This document shows, in pieces, positions 36,015 to 45,336 of a stretch of DNA of 64,000 bases. Both the position numbers and the translations under genes were made by a program. Position 1 is the stretch's first letter. Every line of letters begins with the position of its first letter. Where the stretch lies: contig JAHHDT010000003.1 of assembly GCA_019739225.1 (NCBI GenBank), positions 62,001 through 126,000 of the forward strand, given 5' to 3'. The notes beneath the pieces are model-generated. The model worked only from the letters and a program-made list of their open reading frames with translations, searched no databases and was not told the origin of the DNA. The stretch is from Aquamicrobium sp. (GTDB taxonomy: Bacteria > Pseudomonadota > Alphaproteobacteria > Rhizobiales > Rhizobiaceae).

Positions 36015-36446
36015 CTATTGTCGGCGCAGCGCCCTCAACTCGCGGCGCGACAGCACTCCATCGCCGTCCGTGTCGGTGCGCCTCGCACGGTCAGGGATGA
36101 AACGTGAGAACTCCTCGCGCGAAACTCGGCCATCGCCATCGGTGTCCATGCGGGTAACGTGCTCCTTCAAATCAACAGCCGATACCATTGCGACGCTTGG
36201 CCGGTTGCCGGCCAGCTGTGTCGCCGCGCGTATTTCGTCCGCGCCGAGTAAGCCGTCACGGTTCCCATCGAGCCGGTCGAACAGCGATCCCCGGGCGGCT
36301 TGAATCTCAGAAAACTGGATCGTCCGGTCTCCGTTCAAATCCATTTGGCGAAATATCTCGCGAACGTTTGGGAAGTCGGCAGCGTACGCGCTGCCGGCGC
36401 CGGGGACGAGCAGAAGCATGGCAAGAGGAAGCAATCTGCTGTTCAT
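36015..36446 (-). CDS. Exported EF-hand calcium-binding protein
   Basis: The 143-residue protein has a signal peptide (LLPLAMLLLVPGAGSAYA) and four EF-hand loops: DLNGDRTIQFSE, DGNRDGLLGADE, DTDGDGRVSREE and DTDGDGVLSRRE. The third and fourth match the 12-residue consensus with Asp at 1, 3, 5 and Glu at 12; the second is less regular. It is presumably a periplasmic calcium binder. It is transcribed divergently from a second EF-hand protein gene at 36669, with a shared 222-base control region. Confidence 0.88.
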   Translation of the reverse strand: MNSRLLPLAMLLLVPGAGSAYAADFPNVREIFRQMDLNGDRTIQFSEIQAARGSLFDRLDGNRDGLLGADEIRAATQLAGNRPSVAMVSAVDLKEHVTRMDTDGDGRVSREEFSRFIPDRARRTDTDGDGVLSRRELRALRRQ

Positions 36447-36668
36447 GCGTATTCTCCGTGCGAGAGAACCGCTGCGGCCTCTCTTAACGCCTCCTACGCA
36501 TGGGAGCGTCCAGTCCTACGCCATAGCCTGAAAGTCGTCCGATCAGGCAACCACAGTGGTTATGCGGGGAGCACATTTCTATAGGAGCGTAGGAGGGGCC
36601 GGACTTCTGCGTATCGGTGGTATCACCGCCCTGCGGCGGCTTACCTGACGACGAAATGGAACCCTCTC

Positions 36669-37103
36669 ATGAAACTTACTGCTGCGGCGTTCGCCACCGT
36701 CATAGTCGCTGCGGCTTTGCCGAGCACCGCCCGGGCACAAACGGCGCCGGCAGCAACCCTCGACCGCCTCGACACCGATGGGGATGGCATCTTTTCGCGC
36801 GACGAGATTGCGGCGGTCCGCGAGCGTCTGTTCGCAAGGCTGGACCTCGACGGCGACGGCAATCTCGAGGCGCGCGAGGTCGAGGAACTGCGCGATGCGA
36901 TCATGGATCGTGCAGTTGCGGTGCAGGCGCGGCTGGCCAGGCAGTCGAGGCGGATGGACGCGAACGGCGACGGCACTGTTTCCGCCGAGGAATTCCGCAC
37001 TCGAACCCTCCTGTTCGACCTGGCCGACCGAGACGGCGACGGCCGGCTCTCACCGGCAGAATTCTCCTTCGTCCGTAGCCTTCTCATCGGTCGTGCGGGC
37101 TGA
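36669..37103 (+). CDS. Exported EF-hand calcium-binding protein
   Basis: The 144-residue protein has a signal peptide ending near ARAQ. Four EF-hand loops follow: DTDGDGIFSRDE, DLDGDGNLEARE, DANGDGTVSAEE and DRDGDGRLSPAE, all close to consensus. It resembles the divergent gene at 36015-36446 in layout but not closely in sequence. An ECF sigma/anti-sigma operon starts 430 bases downstream on the same strand; such sets often occur with EF-hand or periplasmic sensor proteins, but a functional tie is inferred. Confidence 0.88.
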   Translation: MKLTAAAFATVIVAAALPSTARAQTAPAATLDRLDTDGDGIFSRDEIAAVRERLFARLDLDGDGNLEAREVEELRDAIMDRAVAVQARLARQSRRMDANGDGTVSAEEFRTRTLLFDLADRDGDGRLSPAEFSFVRSLLIGRAG

Positions 37104-37536
37104 CGTGGGCACTCTTTTCGAGTTCCCTTCTAAAAGGACTTTCCGATCATATTCTCACCTCAACCCATGCTCATAGCGCTTGGCCTGCATACGATCGCCG
37201 GAACGGTCGCTGGAAACGCTGCTGACCGGACCCGCAGCACAGTTCATGGCGGCCAGACTACGCGCAGTGTCGGCGACGACGATCTGATCTATGCGGGCGA
37301 GAAGACACGTATCGGTCGCAAAGGCGGCGTCCATAGCTCGACCACAAACTGTCCGAACGGCATTGTCGCGGGCCATTGTCATCGGAGCTACTCCGCGACT
37401 GCCGCACCCAAAAGGTCGTTTTCGGGCCACCGCGCTTCGGCGCGCGCACCGTTTCGGATGAGGACGGCCGGAAGTGTCACGGGGCCGCGTGGAAACGCTG
37501 TAATCGGTGTCCACCGTTGTTGGAGATAGAGGTGGT
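37104..37536 (+). other. Intergenic stretch upstream of sigma operon
   Basis: No supported gene. Frames on both strands have the biased composition of antisense shadows. The region presumably carries the promoter of the sigma operon, which I could not identify. Confidence 0.4.
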
Positions 37537-38157
37537 GTGAGCGGCGAAGGGGATACCGACGATGATGCGCAGCGCGCGATTGGCGAGGACGAGAACGTCC
37601 TCGTCCGGATCGCGTCCGGCGAACAGGCCGCCTTGGCACGCCTTATCGACCGCCACGGCCACGGCTTGCGCGTCTTCGCTGCCCGATATCTCGGTAGCGC
37701 CGCCGATGCGGAGGATGTTGTGCAGGACGTGTTCGTGTCGGTCTGGAAGCATGCGGCGCGTTTCGATCCAGTCAAGGGTCGTGCGTCGACATGGCTCTAC
37801 AGGATTACCGCGAACCGCTGCATCGACGCGCGCCGAAGACGAAGCCTTCGCGCTTTCATCGGCCTTGACGATGTGCACGACATACTCGCCGACGAGGACC
37901 CGCGGGCCGATGCACGCGTTGGAGCGCGGCAGGAACTCGCCATCGTCCGCGACGGCCTCGCGCGCCTGCCGGAGCGACAGCGCATGGCTTTATTGCTGCG
38001 CGCCGTCGCCGGCCTCGACGTGCCAGCCATCGCCGAGGTGATGGGCGCCAGCGCCGGCTCCGTCGAGCAGTTGCTTGTACGCGGTAGGCGCAGCCTAAGG
38101 GGGCACCTGACGACGGTTCAACACACAAATGAGGGTCACGAAGGGACGTCAAGATGA
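37537..38157 (+). CDS. ECF-family RNA polymerase sigma factor
   Basis: The protein is about 206 residues from the GTG at 37537 and 216 from the GTG at 37507. I prefer 37537 because GGAG lies 11 bases ahead. Region 2 shows ADAEDVVQDVFVSVWKHAARFDP and ASTWLYRITANRCIDARRRR, and region 4 shows LPERQRMALLLRAVAGLDVPAIAEVMGASAGSVEQLLVRGRRSLR, here across the HTH. It is not of the EcfG type. The stop overlaps the start of a membrane protein gene that is probably its anti-sigma factor. Confidence 0.87.
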   Translation: MSGEGDTDDDAQRAIGEDENVLVRIASGEQAALARLIDRHGHGLRVFAARYLGSAADAEDVVQDVFVSVWKHAARFDPVKGRASTWLYRITANRCIDARRRRSLRAFIGLDDVHDILADEDPRADARVGARQELAIVRDGLARLPERQRMALLLRAVAGLDVPAIAEVMGASAGSVEQLLVRGRRSLRGHLTTVQHTNEGHEGTSR

Positions 38158-38621
38158 CTGGTGAAGAACTTGAACGCCTGAAGCGTCGTTTCGGCGCCGA
38201 CATATCGGCTTGGCCAGCGCCATACAGACAGGAAGCACAGATATTCCTCGGAGAGCCGGACGAAACGTCGGGACTCGGCGAAGACGTGCGTCTCGACCGG
38301 CTCGTTTTCGAAGCCGCACTCATGGAGACGGACGAACCGACACTTACGCGACAGATTCTCGTGCAGATCGACCGCGAACGACGATCCTATTTTGGCTTCT
38401 TCCCGATGATGTGGTCATTGCGGCTTCCTGCTGCAGTGGCGAGCTTCGGCGCCGTTTTCATCGCGGCCGGGCTCGCCGGTTACTTCGTTGCGGGGCCGGG
38501 CTATGGGAGAATGGACGACGCCTTGCTGGCCATTGCAACTGGCGATCCGATCGCAAGCGGCATTGATACCGGATTGCCGAGCGCGGCTGAGGAAACCTTT
38601 CTGGAGGAGGGCTTCCTGTGA
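38154..38621 (+). CDS. Putative membrane anti-sigma factor
   Basis: The 155-residue protein has a cytoplasmic N-terminal part (EELERLKRRFGADISAWPAPYRQEA), one membrane helix (AAVASFGAVFIAAGLAGYFVA) and a short outer segment. That topology, and translational overlap with the sigma gene before it and the periplasmic sensor gene after it, suggest an anti-sigma factor. I recognise no named anti-sigma domain, so the call is based on context. The opening segment with GADISAWP recurs in Hyphomicrobiales proteins placed after ECF genes. Confidence 0.65.
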   Translation: MTGEELERLKRRFGADISAWPAPYRQEAQIFLGEPDETSGLGEDVRLDRLVFEAALMETDEPTLTRQILVQIDRERRSYFGFFPMMWSLRLPAAVASFGAVFIAAGLAGYFVAGPGYGRMDDALLAIATGDPIASGIDTGLPSAAEETFLEEGFL

Positions 38622-39010
38622 GGCGGCAATCCTGGCCCCGACTAGTGCTCGCTGCGGCGCTCGCCGTGTCCGTCCTGGCGAACGTCTTCCTGCTCGGCCA
38701 CGCGGCGCGAAGCATAGGCGGCGTTCCCATTGGAGGCAATCTGGCCGCGAGTGTCGGCGCGGCCTATCCGCCCGAGGTCCGCGCCGAGTTCCGAAACCTG
38801 CTGCGGGAGAACCGGCCGCGCACGCTAGCTGCCCTTCGCGATCTGCGGCAGGCGCGCGTGGACCTCGTGAAGGCGGCCAACGCTGCGCCTCTGGATGAAG
38901 CGGAAATCGAACGCGCGATGGGTGATGTGCGCGCAGCGACCGAAGCACTCCAGCGCCTTATGCAGGATTTCCTGCTGGACGCACTAAAGCAGAAACGCGG
39001 AACGACATAG
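38618..39010 (+). CDS. Periplasmic heavy-metal-sensor-like (CpxP/Spy-type) protein
   Basis: The 130-residue protein starts with a membrane anchor (LVLAAALAVSVLANVFLLGHAA) and has a helical outer part with RAEFRNLLRENRPRTLAALRDLRQARVDL, here a pattern of long basic/acidic helices, ending in ALQRLMQDFLLDAL. It matches the periplasmic heavy-metal-sensor family often encoded as the third gene of ECF operons. The GTG start overlaps the previous stop. It may tune release of the sigma factor in response to envelope conditions. Confidence 0.72.
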   Translation: MRRQSWPRLVLAAALAVSVLANVFLLGHAARSIGGVPIGGNLAASVGAAYPPEVRAEFRNLLRENRPRTLAALRDLRQARVDLVKAANAAPLDEAEIERAMGDVRAATEALQRLMQDFLLDALKQKRGTT

Positions 39011-39045
39011 GGGAATTTGCGCAGCGCGACGGGGTGCACAGGCAA

Positions 39046-40476
39046 TCAGGCTGGCAACACAATAGCGGCTCGGAGGCCCGGCTCGCGGGGCGAGAGTATG
39101 ATGTCGCCACCATGCTGGCGCGCGATGGCGCGAGAGATCGACAAGCCGAGTCCGACGCCGCCAGTCTCGCGCGATCGCGATCCCTCAAGCCGGAAGAATG
39201 GCGCAAAAACCTCCTCCGTCTTGTCGATCGGTATGCCGGGACCGTCGTCATCGACCACGATCTCGATCGCAGCGTCAGTGGTCTGCAACCGCACCTCGGC
39301 ATGTCCCCCATACCGCACCGCATTTTCGACGAGATTTCGGATCGTACGGCGCAGACCGTCCGGCCGGCAGCGGTAATTGATGCGCTGACCTTCGATGAAC
39401 CGTACCGGCTGACCGATTTCGGCAAGATCTTCGCAAACGCTTTCAACGAGCGCTGAGAGATCGATCGTTCGCGTCTCTTCCGAAGTCGATTCCTGCCGCG
39501 CCAGTGCGAGCGTCGCATCGATCATCGCCTGCATTTCGTCGATAGTGTCCAGCATACGCTTCTGAAGGTCAGCGTCTTCCACCATTTCGGCCCGCAGCCG
39601 CAATGTTGTCAGCGGGGTACGAAGATCGTGTCCGATCGCACCCAGCATCCGCGTTCGGTCCGTCACGAAGCGGTGCAGCCGCTCCTGCATCAGATTGAAC
39701 GCCTCGGCGGTCCGGCGGATGTCATTGGGTCCGCTCTCGCGAAGTGGCAGCACCGCTTCGCCGCGTCCGAGCGTTTCGGCGGCCTTCGTCAAACGACCAA
39801 GTGGTCGGGAGATGCGGCGCACTGTCATCGCCCCGATCAGTGCAACAAGCACTGCCGTTAGTGCGAGTGCAAAGGGTAGATGCGTCGCCCAGATCGAAGG
39901 CAAGCGCTTGTAGTAGGCAACGTTGAGAGCCCGCCCATCGCCAAGCGGCATGATCAGGCCAGCACCTTCACGGTTGGCGAAATCGAGCGTTGTCGCCGAC
40001 GGCATAACGCGCGCGGTTTGGGGGGCCGTCGATGTCAAGGTCGTGCCCTGCAGAAACAATTCCGGCCCGGCCCCTTCGGGGACTGGCGTCATATAAGCGG
40101 GCGTGGTGGCGGCAACATCCGGCGTTGCCCCGTTGAGAAACATGCCGAGTGGCGTCTCGAACTGATGAAACGCCTCCGTTGCCCACTGTTCAGGTGAGCT
40201 TGCCGGCTTCTGCGAAATCCAGAACCGCGTGAAATCAGTGCTGTTGACCCTGGCAATCTCGTCGTCGAACCCGGCCGGCACCGTTTCGACCAGACGGGCC
40301 ACCGCCTGCGCCCGACTGGCAAGTTCGGTACGCACAGTCGTATAGAGATCGGTTCGGAACTTATTCCACGAAATACCCAAGCCGATGAACTGCGACACCA
40401 AGAGAGTAAGCAGCATCGAAACGAGGAGCTGGATCGACAGGCTCTTTTGCCAGAAGATCAACAGGCGCTTCATCAT
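39046..40476 (-). CDS. Sensor histidine kinase (EnvZ-like)
   Basis: The 476-residue protein has an N-terminal membrane helix (LSIQLLVSMLLTLLVSQFIGL), a periplasmic domain of about 150 residues and a second helix (LPFALALTAVLVALIGAMTV). It then has HAMP (ISRPLGRLTKAAETLG), HisKA with AIGHDLRTPLTTLRLRAEM carrying the phospho-His, and HATPase with NLVENAVRYG, DDDGPGIP and GVGLGLSI. Its start overlaps the stop of the response regulator gene, so the two form one operon. The stimulus is unknown. It converges with the sigma operon. Confidence 0.92.
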   Translation of the reverse strand: MMKRLLIFWQKSLSIQLLVSMLLTLLVSQFIGLGISWNKFRTDLYTTVRTELASRAQAVARLVETVPAGFDDEIARVNSTDFTRFWISQKPASSPEQWATEAFHQFETPLGMFLNGATPDVAATTPAYMTPVPEGAGPELFLQGTTLTSTAPQTARVMPSATTLDFANREGAGLIMPLGDGRALNVAYYKRLPSIWATHLPFALALTAVLVALIGAMTVRRISRPLGRLTKAAETLGRGEAVLPLRESGPNDIRRTAEAFNLMQERLHRFVTDRTRMLGAIGHDLRTPLTTLRLRAEMVEDADLQKRMLDTIDEMQAMIDATLALARQESTSEETRTIDLSALVESVCEDLAEIGQPVRFIEGQRINYRCRPDGLRRTIRNLVENAVRYGGHAEVRLQTTDAAIEIVVDDDGPGIPIDKTEEVFAPFFRLEGSRSRETGGVGLGLSISRAIARQHGGDIILSPREPGLRAAIVLPA

Positions 40477-41195
40477 GCCGAAATCTCCGGCATGAAGCTG
40501 TAGCCACCGCCACGATGAGTCTGGATAATGGAAGGGTTTTTCGGGTCGCGCTCTATCTTGCGGCGTAGCCGGCTCACCTGATTGTCGATCGAACGATCAA
40601 ATGGCTCCGCCTCTCGGCCTGCCGTCAGATCGAGCAACTGATCTCTGGTTAGAACGATACCCGGACGCTCGACGAAAACCTTCAACAGTCGGAATTCCGC
40701 GGTGGAGAGCGGCACACCCACACCGTCGTCGCCTTGCAGTTCCCGTCGCCCGAAATTGAGCACCCAGCGATCAAACCGAACCGAACCCGAGCGTTGGACG
40801 GATGTTTGCGGCGGCAGGCTGTTGACCCTGCGCAGCACCGCCTTGATCCGCGCGAGAAGTTCGCGCGACGAGAACGGCTTAACGAGGTAGTCATCAGCAC
40901 CGAGCTCGAGGCCGATCACCCGATCCGTTTCGTCGGCCTTCGCCGTCAGGAAGATGATTGGCACGCCCGCGCCCGATCCCGCACGAAGTTCGCGACACAA
41001 GGTAAGGCCATCCTCTCCGGGCATCATGATGTCTAGCACCACAATGTCGGGCGCGCCCCTTTCGAACAGCCGACGAAGCGCCGCACCGTTTTCAGCCGTG
41101 CTGACCCGGTAGCCCTGCTGCTGCAGATACTTGCCGACGAGGTCGCGGATATCGCGATGGTCGTCGACAACGGCTATGTGCGGCACTTTCTCCAT
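40473..41195 (-). CDS. OmpR-family response regulator
   Basis: The 240-residue protein has a receiver domain (HIAVVDDHRDIRDLV, phospho-Asp in IVVLDIMMPGEDG, Lys in YLVKPFSSRELLARI) and a C-terminal winged helix (LSTAEFRLLKVFVERPG, VSRLRRKIERDP). The frame runs 84 codons further upstream without coding character; the ATG at 41195 gives the normal length. It partners the kinase that follows. Paired ACGGTACA repeats in the upstream gap may be its binding site. Confidence 0.92.
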   Translation of the reverse strand: MEKVPHIAVVDDHRDIRDLVGKYLQQQGYRVSTAENGAALRRLFERGAPDIVVLDIMMPGEDGLTLCRELRAGSGAGVPIIFLTAKADETDRVIGLELGADDYLVKPFSSRELLARIKAVLRRVNSLPPQTSVQRSGSVRFDRWVLNFGRRELQGDDGVGVPLSTAEFRLLKVFVERPGIVLTRDQLLDLTAGREAEPFDRSIDNQVSRLRRKIERDPKNPSIIQTHRGGGYSFMPEISA

Positions 41196-41313
41196 GACTT
41201 GCCTCGAACCCTGAAGATGCCTTCGCTTATATCGCCGTCCTGGCCGGAATGCTCGGGCCAAACTGTATCCGTTTGTAACGGGACGGCGGCACTGGGCCGC
41301 TTCGGGCTTGGCG

Positions 41314-41341
41314 ACGGTACAATTCGATACAGAACGGTACA
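41314..41341 (+). promoter_or_regulatory. Direct repeat, candidate response-regulator site
   Basis: ACGGTACA occurs twice with starts exactly 20 bases apart, about two helical turns, in the gap between the response regulator gene and the divergent molybdenum hydroxylase genes. This is typical spacing for OmpR-type regulators. Confidence 0.45.
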
Positions 41342-41532
41342 TGCCCGGCACAGCCATGCGACCGGCCGCGACTAGCTTGAACGTCGAAGCAGCGGACATC
41401 CCCCGGTCCTGCGACCGGCCATCAAAAGCCTGAAGCGGACTTCCCACCTGACCGTTGCTTCCGGAGGCGCATGCAGCCGGTACAGCTCGTGCGCGCCTCC
41501 GTCCTCCCCCTCAACACCGAGTCGGAGCTCAC

Positions 41533-41997
41533 ATGGTATCCTTCACCGTCAATCACACTCCCGTCGATATTTCCGGCGCGGACGACAAGCCACTTTTGTG
41601 GGCGCTACGAGAAGATCTGGGTCTTCCCGGTGCCAAATACGGATGCGGTATCGCGCAGTGCGGCGCCTGCCGCGTTCTGATCGACGGCGAATCCGTGCCC
41701 TCATGTTCAGTCATGGTCGGCAATCTGGCCGGTGCGTCCATCCTCACGATCGAAGGACTTCCAGGTCCGGATGGAACTCTCTCGCTCGTCCAGCGGGCCT
41801 GGATCGACGAGCAAGTGCCGCAATGCGGCTTTTGTCAGCCTGGTTTCATCGTCGCGGCAACTGCTTTGCTCGCGCAGAACCCCAACCCGACAGATGCGGA
41901 GATCGACGAGGCAATCACCAACATCTGTCGCTGCGGCACATATCCACGCATCCGTCGCGCGATCCACCGCGCCGCCGCAACGATTTCGCAAAGCTAG
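41533..41997 (+). CDS. [2Fe-2S] subunit of a xanthine-oxidase-family molybdenum hydroxylase
   Basis: The 154-residue protein carries two clusters. A plant-type [2Fe-2S] domain has GCGIAQCGACRVLIDGESVPSC, and a C-terminal domain has CGFCQPGF and NICRCGTYPRI. This is the small subunit seen in isoquinoline 1-oxidoreductase (IorA) and related aldehyde oxidases. The ATG at 41533 has CGGAG ahead. It passes electrons from the molybdopterin subunit encoded 9 bases downstream. No flavin subunit is encoded here, as in the Ior type, which uses cytochromes instead. Confidence 0.9.
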   Translation: MVSFTVNHTPVDISGADDKPLLWALREDLGLPGAKYGCGIAQCGACRVLIDGESVPSCSVMVGNLAGASILTIEGLPGPDGTLSLVQRAWIDEQVPQCGFCQPGFIVAATALLAQNPNPTDAEIDEAITNICRCGTYPRIRRAIHRAAATISQS

Positions 41998-42006
41998 GAG
42001 ACGAAC

Positions 42007-44316
42007 ATGTCTCGCATTATTTCCCGCCGCGGCTTCCTGCTGACCGGTGCCGCTATCGGAGGGACCGCCCTTGTCGCCGCTGTTGGCGGTGTCGGCTACC
42101 TTGCCACGGTCGACGTGGACGGTCTCGACGGCTTCCTGGACGGCGACCGCGCCGTGCTCAACGCCTTTTTGACCATCCACGACGATGGCCGGGTGGTGGT
42201 TCAGGTACCGCGCGCCGAGATGGGGCAGGGCATCCACACCGGGCTCGCCATGGTGGTGGCCGAGGAACTGGACATCCCCTTCGACGACCGCATCAGCGTC
42301 GAATTCCCGACCGAGGCTCATCCGGCCTATGCCACCTGGTTCAACGTCCTGCAGGTACGGCCGGAAGAGGCGAGCGGGCCGGTGGTCTGGGCCGGCAGAC
42401 GGGTGCTCGGCCTACTCGGCTTCATCTCCACAGGTGCTTCGTCATCGACGATGTCGCTGTGGCACCCGATGCGCGTTGCCGGTGCCTCGGCGCGGCAGAT
42501 GCTGATCGGGGCCGGCGCAGCGCGCCTCGGCGTGGCGTCGAGCGAGCTTTCCACCGGCGACGGCTTCGTTCGGCACGAGGCGTCCGGCCGCAGCCTGTCC
42601 TACGGCGAACTTGCGCGTGAAGCCGCAATCTTGTCTCCCGCTGCCGATCCAGCGCTGAAGCCCGCTACGGACTGGCAGGTGATCGGGACGCGGCAGGCGC
42701 GTGTCGATGTGCCGGCAAAAGTGCGTGGCGAGCCGGTTTTCGGCATGGATGTCGCCATGCCGGGCATGCTTCACGCGACAATTCGCCATGCACCCGTCTT
42801 CGGCGCGCAGGTCGCACGCATCGTGAACGAGGCCGATGTGCGCACCCAGCCAGGCGTCCTCGACGTAACGATTATCAACGGGCGACAGGTGGCCATCGTC
42901 GCCGATTCGTGGTGGCGCGCCGAACAGGCCGCCTGGCAGCTCGATGTGGAGTGGACGGGCACGGCGGACGACGGTGCATCGAGCGCCGACTTCTCAAGAA
43001 GTCTCCGTGCCGCGCTCGACGTCACCGCGCCGTACGAGAACCTCGACGAGGGAGACGCAGCCACTGTCATCGGTTCGAACACAGCATCGGTCGTCGAAGC
43101 CTCCTACGAGGTTCCGTTTGTGGCGCATGCCTGCATGGAGCCCATCAACGCGACGGTGATCGTACGGGAGGACGGATCGGCGGAAGGTTGGGTCCCGTCT
43201 CAGGGGCCGGTCAACATCCGCGTAGGTATCGGGACCGGAGCGGGCTGGGCAGGCGTCGAGCCGACGTCGATCACCTGCAATGTCTTGATGAACGGTGGCG
43301 CCTTTGGCCGCCGCAGCGACCAGGACGTCGTCGCGCAGGCCGCCTTTCTGGCCGCTCGCCACCGCGGCCGGCCGGTCAAGCTGATTTGGTCGCGCGAAGA
43401 GGACGTTTCGCGCGGCCTCTTCCGCAGCCATGCTGCAGCAAGACTTCGCGCCGCGCTCGGCCCTGACGGCCTGCCGCTCGCCTATGAGGCAATCGTTGCC
43501 GCCCAGTCGATCATCCAGTCGGTCGCCAGCCGCAATTTGCCCTTCAATCCCGGCCCCGACGGAGACAGGCTGACAGTCGAGGGATTGGACAAACTACACT
43601 ATGCCATCCCCTCCCGGCGCGTGCGCAGCCAGAACGTGCCGAGCCACATGCCAATCGGCCTCTGGCGGTCGAACGGCTTCTCCTTCAACACGTTCTTCAC
43701 AGAGAGCTTTATCGACGAATGCGCGCTGGCAGCCGGTGCAGACCCGCTCGACTATCGCCGCGCCCTTCTGCGGGAAAACCCAAGGCATCTTGCCGTCCTC
43801 GATCGGGTCGCGGTGATGGCCGGATGGGGCACGCCCATGGCGCCGGGGCGCGGGCGCGGCATCGCCATTGAGGAGTGCTATCAAAGTGTCGTAGCGCAGG
43901 TGGCCGAGGTCACGATCGCCGAGGACGGCGAGATTACGGTCGACCAGATCTTCTGCGCCATCGACGTCGGCTTGGTGGTGAACCCCGACGCCGTTGCGGC
44001 CCAGATGGAAGGCGGCATCATATTCGGCGTCACGACGGCGCTGATGAGCGCAATCACCATCGATGCCGGCGCGGTGGTGGAATCGAATTTCCACGATTTT
44101 CCGATGCAGCGGCTTCATAACGCCCCAGAAGTCGTGGTCGAGATCGTGGAGAGCGATCTGCCGCCGGGCGGTGCCGGCGAACCGGGGATCGTACCCGTCG
44201 CCGGCGCCATTGCCAACGCGATCCATAACGCTACAGGCCGTCGTTTACGCTCGCTGCCGCTCGCCGTCACTGAAACCATCGGTGAGAGGCGAACGCGAAG
44301 CGTGCTGCGCGCCTGA
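42007..44316 (+). CDS. Molybdopterin-binding subunit of xanthine-oxidase-family hydroxylase (IorB-like)
   Basis: The 769-residue protein is the catalytic subunit. It has a twin-arginine signal (SRRGFLLTGAAIGG), so the folded dimer is exported with the small subunit. Signatures are VQVPRAEMGQGIHTGLAMVV, MNGGAFGRR, GLWRSNGFSFN and the catalytic Glu in PPGGAGEPGIVPVAGAI near the C-terminus. IorB-type enzymes hydroxylate N-heterocycles or oxidise aldehydes. The cytochrome that usually accompanies exported members is not adjacent. An SDR gene follows after 61 bases. Confidence 0.9.
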   Translation: MSRIISRRGFLLTGAAIGGTALVAAVGGVGYLATVDVDGLDGFLDGDRAVLNAFLTIHDDGRVVVQVPRAEMGQGIHTGLAMVVAEELDIPFDDRISVEFPTEAHPAYATWFNVLQVRPEEASGPVVWAGRRVLGLLGFISTGASSSTMSLWHPMRVAGASARQMLIGAGAARLGVASSELSTGDGFVRHEASGRSLSYGELAREAAILSPAADPALKPATDWQVIGTRQARVDVPAKVRGEPVFGMDVAMPGMLHATIRHAPVFGAQVARIVNEADVRTQPGVLDVTIINGRQVAIVADSWWRAEQAAWQLDVEWTGTADDGASSADFSRSLRAALDVTAPYENLDEGDAATVIGSNTASVVEASYEVPFVAHACMEPINATVIVREDGSAEGWVPSQGPVNIRVGIGTGAGWAGVEPTSITCNVLMNGGAFGRRSDQDVVAQAAFLAARHRGRPVKLIWSREEDVSRGLFRSHAAARLRAALGPDGLPLAYEAIVAAQSIIQSVASRNLPFNPGPDGDRLTVEGLDKLHYAIPSRRVRSQNVPSHMPIGLWRSNGFSFNTFFTESFIDECALAAGADPLDYRRALLRENPRHLAVLDRVAVMAGWGTPMAPGRGRGIAIEECYQSVVAQVAEVTIAEDGEITVDQIFCAIDVGLVVNPDAVAAQMEGGIIFGVTTALMSAITIDAGAVVESNFHDFPMQRLHNAPEVVVEIVESDLPPGGAGEPGIVPVAGAIANAIHNATGRRLRSLPLAVTETIGERRTRSVLRA

Positions 44317-44377
44317 GCTTACCCTCGAACAGAACGCGGCCTGGACAACCAGGTGCAGGGCGCAATGGAGTTTCCCA

Positions 44378-45334
44378 ATGACAAAACGCTGGACAACAGA
44401 AAATATCCCCTCGCAGCGAGGACGCACCTTCGTCGTTACCGGCACGGGTGGCCTTGGCTTTGAGGATGCCCTCGCACTGGCGCTGGCAGGCGGTGACGTC
44501 GTCATCGGCGGGCGCGATCCGACAAAGGGAGCAGCCGCGGTCGATCGGATCAGGTCGGTCTACGGCCAGGCGAAAATCAGTTTCCAGGAAGTCGACCTGG
44601 CGGACCTTGGGTCAGTCGCGGCCTTTGGCAAGCGCCTCGCTGCGAACCGGGACTGCATCGACGTGCTGATCAACAATGCCGGGGTCATGACCCCACCAGA
44701 GCGCAGGATGACCAAAGATGGTTTCGAACTGCAGTTCGGCGTCAACTATATTGCCCACTTCGCACTGACGGCCAATCTGCTTCCATTGCTGCGCAGGTCG
44801 AGCGTATCGCGCGTCGTGACCCTTTCAAGCATCGCGGCCCGGGGTGGGCGCATCAATTTCAACGATCTTCAGGCCGATCGGACCTACAAGCCGATGCCTG
44901 TCTACAGCCAGTCGAAGCTCGCCTGCCTGATGTTCGCCTTCGAGCTCCAGCGTCGAAGCGATAACGCCGACTGGGGTCTGACGAGCATTGCCGCCCATCC
45001 GGGCATCTCGCGTACCAACCTTCTGCACAACGCGCCTGGTCGCTACAGCGCCCAGGGGCTTATCCGGTCTGCACTCTGGTTCCTTTTCCAGCCGGTGGCA
45101 CAAGGTGCTCTTTCAACCCTTTACGCCGCAACCTCACCGGACGCGCAAGCATCCGCCTATTACGGGCCTACAGGGCTGGGAGAACTGCGCGGGTATCCTG
45201 GCGAAGCCAAGGTGCCGCCGGCAGCCCTGGAACACCACGTCGCGAGCCGCCTGTGGGAGGTCTCCGAAGAACTGAGCGGCGTGAGGTTCGGCGAAGCTTC
45301 GCCATCTGTCCGCAACCTGCTTGCGGCGATGTGA
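44378..45334 (+). CDS. SDR oxidoreductase (retinol-dehydrogenase-like)
   Basis: The 318-residue protein is a short-chain dehydrogenase. The cofactor motif is altered to TGTGGLGFEDALALA, where most members read TGxxxGIG. NNAGVM, TLSSIAA and YSQSKLA supply the other signatures, including the catalytic Ser, Tyr and Lys. The layout resembles the WWOX/retinol dehydrogenase-like group. The ATG at 44378 is chosen because the longer frame overlaps the molybdenum enzyme gene. It may act on the same alcohol/aldehyde as the neighbouring hydroxylase; that is inference. Confidence 0.86.
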   Translation: MTKRWTTENIPSQRGRTFVVTGTGGLGFEDALALALAGGDVVIGGRDPTKGAAAVDRIRSVYGQAKISFQEVDLADLGSVAAFGKRLAANRDCIDVLINNAGVMTPPERRMTKDGFELQFGVNYIAHFALTANLLPLLRRSSVSRVVTLSSIAARGGRINFNDLQADRTYKPMPVYSQSKLACLMFAFELQRRSDNADWGLTSIAAHPGISRTNLLHNAPGRYSAQGLIRSALWFLFQPVAQGALSTLYAATSPDAQASAYYGPTGLGELRGYPGEAKVPPAALEHHVASRLWEVSEELSGVRFGEASPSVRNLLAAM

Positions 45335-45336
45335 AG

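Noticed and set aside
37155-37775. 206-residue minus-strand frame before the sigma gene
   Set aside because: It overlaps the N-terminal part of a clear ECF sigma gene and consists of Ser/Arg-rich antisense sequence.
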